The notes under the pieces are model-generated. The model saw nothing but the letters and a program-made list of their open reading frames with translations. It searched no databases and was not told where the DNA came from. A stretch of DNA of 64,000 nt from ZLKRG08 sp046094385. GTDB lineage: Bacteria > Actinomycetota > Actinomycetes > Nanopelagicales > Nanopelagicaceae. Positions within the stretch are counted from its first letter, which is position 1; each line of letters begins with the position of its first letter. This document shows positions 63,153-64,000 of the stretch, in pieces. Location of the stretch: contig JBJTHJ010000027.1 in NCBI GenBank assembly GCA_046094385.1, forward strand, positions 7,727 to 71,726. The letters are read 5' to 3'. The position numbers were made by a program, and so were the translations under genes.

Positions 63153-63165
63153 AATTAGGTCTAGG

Positions 63166-63173
63166 TATATAAA
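63166..63173 (+). promoter_or_regulatory. -10-like box before fabF, leaderless layout
   Basis: The stretch TATATAAA offers -10 boxes TATATA or TATAAA that end six to eight bases before the fabF ATG at 63180. No ribosome site is clear. No convincing -35 is visible. Confidence 0.4.
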
Positions 63174-63179
63174 AAGATC

Positions 63180-64000
63180 ATGACCCGTCGCGTAGTTGTA
63201 AGTGGCCTTGGGGCGACCTCACCTTTGGGTGGAGATGTTGCAACGACTTGGGCGAACGCTATCGCCGGTAAATCAGGTGCCAGAACTTTAAATCACTCAT
63301 GGGCTCAGACGCTGCCAGTTCACTTTGCAGCAGAGGTGGTAACTGAACCTTCTGAGGTCATGAAACCAGTTGAGATCAGACGTTTAGATAGATCAGAACA
63401 ATTCGCATTGATTGCTTCCCGAGAAGCATGGCTTGATGCAGGTACACCTGAAGTTGATTTAGAGCGGCTAGGTGTTGTGATCGCCTCTGGAATAGGTGGT
63501 GTTACCTCTTTACTGGAGCAATACCGCACCTTGATAGATAAAGGTGCGCGTTTGGTCTCGCCACATACCGTCCCGATGATCATGCCAAATGGACCGGCTG
63601 CAAATGTCGGATTGGAATTTAAAGCCAAAGCTGGCGTTCACACGCCAGTCTCCGCATGTGCATCTGGTGCTGAAGCGATCGGATATGCCTTTGAAATGAT
63701 CAGAAATAAACGCGCTGAGGTGGTGATCGCAGGTGGCGTCGAAGCTTCAGTAGATGCGCTCCCAATGGCCGGTTTTGCAGCCATGAAAGCGCTATCTACT
63801 AGAAATGATGCACCCGAGAGAGCATCCAGACCATACGATAAAGATCGAGATGGTTTCGTCTTGGGTGAAGGCGGTGGCATCTTGATTCTCGAAGAGTATG
63901 AACATGCTAAGGCCCGAGGAGCCAAGATCTATTGTGAGATTGCTGGGCAAGGCTTAACTTCCGATGGTTATCACATCGCAGCTCCAGATCCTGAAGGAAG
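63180..64000 (+). CDS. fabF: 3-oxoacyl-ACP synthase II FabF (3' partial)
   Basis: The frame runs from the ATG at 63180 to the window edge, 273 codons. It opens RRVVVSGLGATSPLGG; the catalytic Cys160 is in SACASGAEA, and the first active-site histidine is His265 in SDGYHIAAPDP. It elongates acyl-ACP chains. The second histidine and C-terminus lie beyond the window. It is the fourth gene of the fab cluster. Confidence 0.95.
   Translation, partial: MTRRVVVSGLGATSPLGGDVATTWANAIAGKSGARTLNHSWAQTLPVHFAAEVVTEPSEVMKPVEIRRLDRSEQFALIASREAWLDAGTPEVDLERLGVVIASGIGGVTSLLEQYRTLIDKGARLVSPHTVPMIMPNGPAANVGLEFKAKAGVHTPVSACASGAEAIGYAFEMIRNKRAEVVIAGGVEASVDALPMAGFAAMKALSTRNDAPERASRPYDKDRDGFVLGEGGGILILEEYEHAKARGAKIYCEIAGQGLTSDGYHIAAPDPEG

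Noticed and set aside
1..64000. Mobile elements, prophage, CRISPR or defence islands
   Set aside because: No transposase, integrase, phage or cas-like protein and no spaced repeat array was seen; nearly all sequence is accounted for by conserved genes.

Overview
The window comes from a streamlined, mid-GC actinobacterium. Gene content and order match conserved actinobacterial blocks: smc-ftsY-amtB-glnB-ffh; recG-rsmD-coaD-sepIVA-DUF177-rpmF-rnc-mutM; hupB-leuD-leuC/ndgR with tRNA-Glu, tRNA-Gln and gltX; hrcA-dnaJ-rsmE-hit-phoH-ybeY; nadD-rsfS; fabD-fabH-acpP-fabF. The base composition looks like the mid-40s % GC by eye (not computed). Genes are extremely tightly packed: the longest gene-free gap is about 230 bases. 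Codon overlaps of the ATGA and TAATG kind are common. Together this resembles the small-genome freshwater acI lineage (Nanopelagicales). That assignment is inference, because no rRNA or other diagnostic marker is present.

Layout: 1-5173 (+) holds the end of a branched-chain-amino-acid-type ABC transporter (livG partial, livF, livH, livM) coupled to an acetoacetyl-CoA synthetase. 5165-8401 (-) is rpsP-khpA-rimM-trmD followed by an acetyl-CoA hydrolase/transferase. 8634-9923 (+) is an isolated MFS exporter. 9928-23599 (-) runs through SRP (ffh, ftsY), ammonium uptake and PII, SMC, MutM, RNase III, L32, a DUF177 protein, SepIVA, CoaD, RsmD and RecG. 23693-28936 has rpmB (+), a nitronate-monooxygenase relative, thiL, an Lrp-type ligand domain, ddl, plsC and HU. 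29134-33117 is leucine biosynthesis (leuCD) with its divergent IclR regulator ndgR, then glpX and two tRNA genes. 33118-48343 (-) is gltX, a FAH-family enzyme, a CBS-domain membrane protein, ybeY, phoH, hit, rsmE, dnaJ, hrcA, a lepA-hemW fusion, rpsT, holA, comEC and comEA. 48381-58618 (-) is leuS, tRNA-Ala, a phosphatase, rsfS, nadD, an untracked 41-residue membrane protein, ligA, mnmA, a cysteine desulfurase and etfAB. 58691-64000 (+) is glgX and fabD-fabH-acpP-fabF (last gene cut by the window edge).

The window is mainly housekeeping: translation, protein targeting, chromosome maintenance, cofactor synthesis, fatty-acid initiation and natural-competence DNA uptake. I found no mobile element, phage, CRISPR array or defence locus, and no clear new multi-gene system. 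The points most worth a second look are the in-frame LepA-HemW fusion; the palindrome shared by the ndgR and leuC promoters; a recurring TAnnnT box 6-7 bases before start codons, suggesting leaderless mRNAs; the absence of glnD beside glnB; the hidden 41-residue protein; and paired palindromes in the HU leader.
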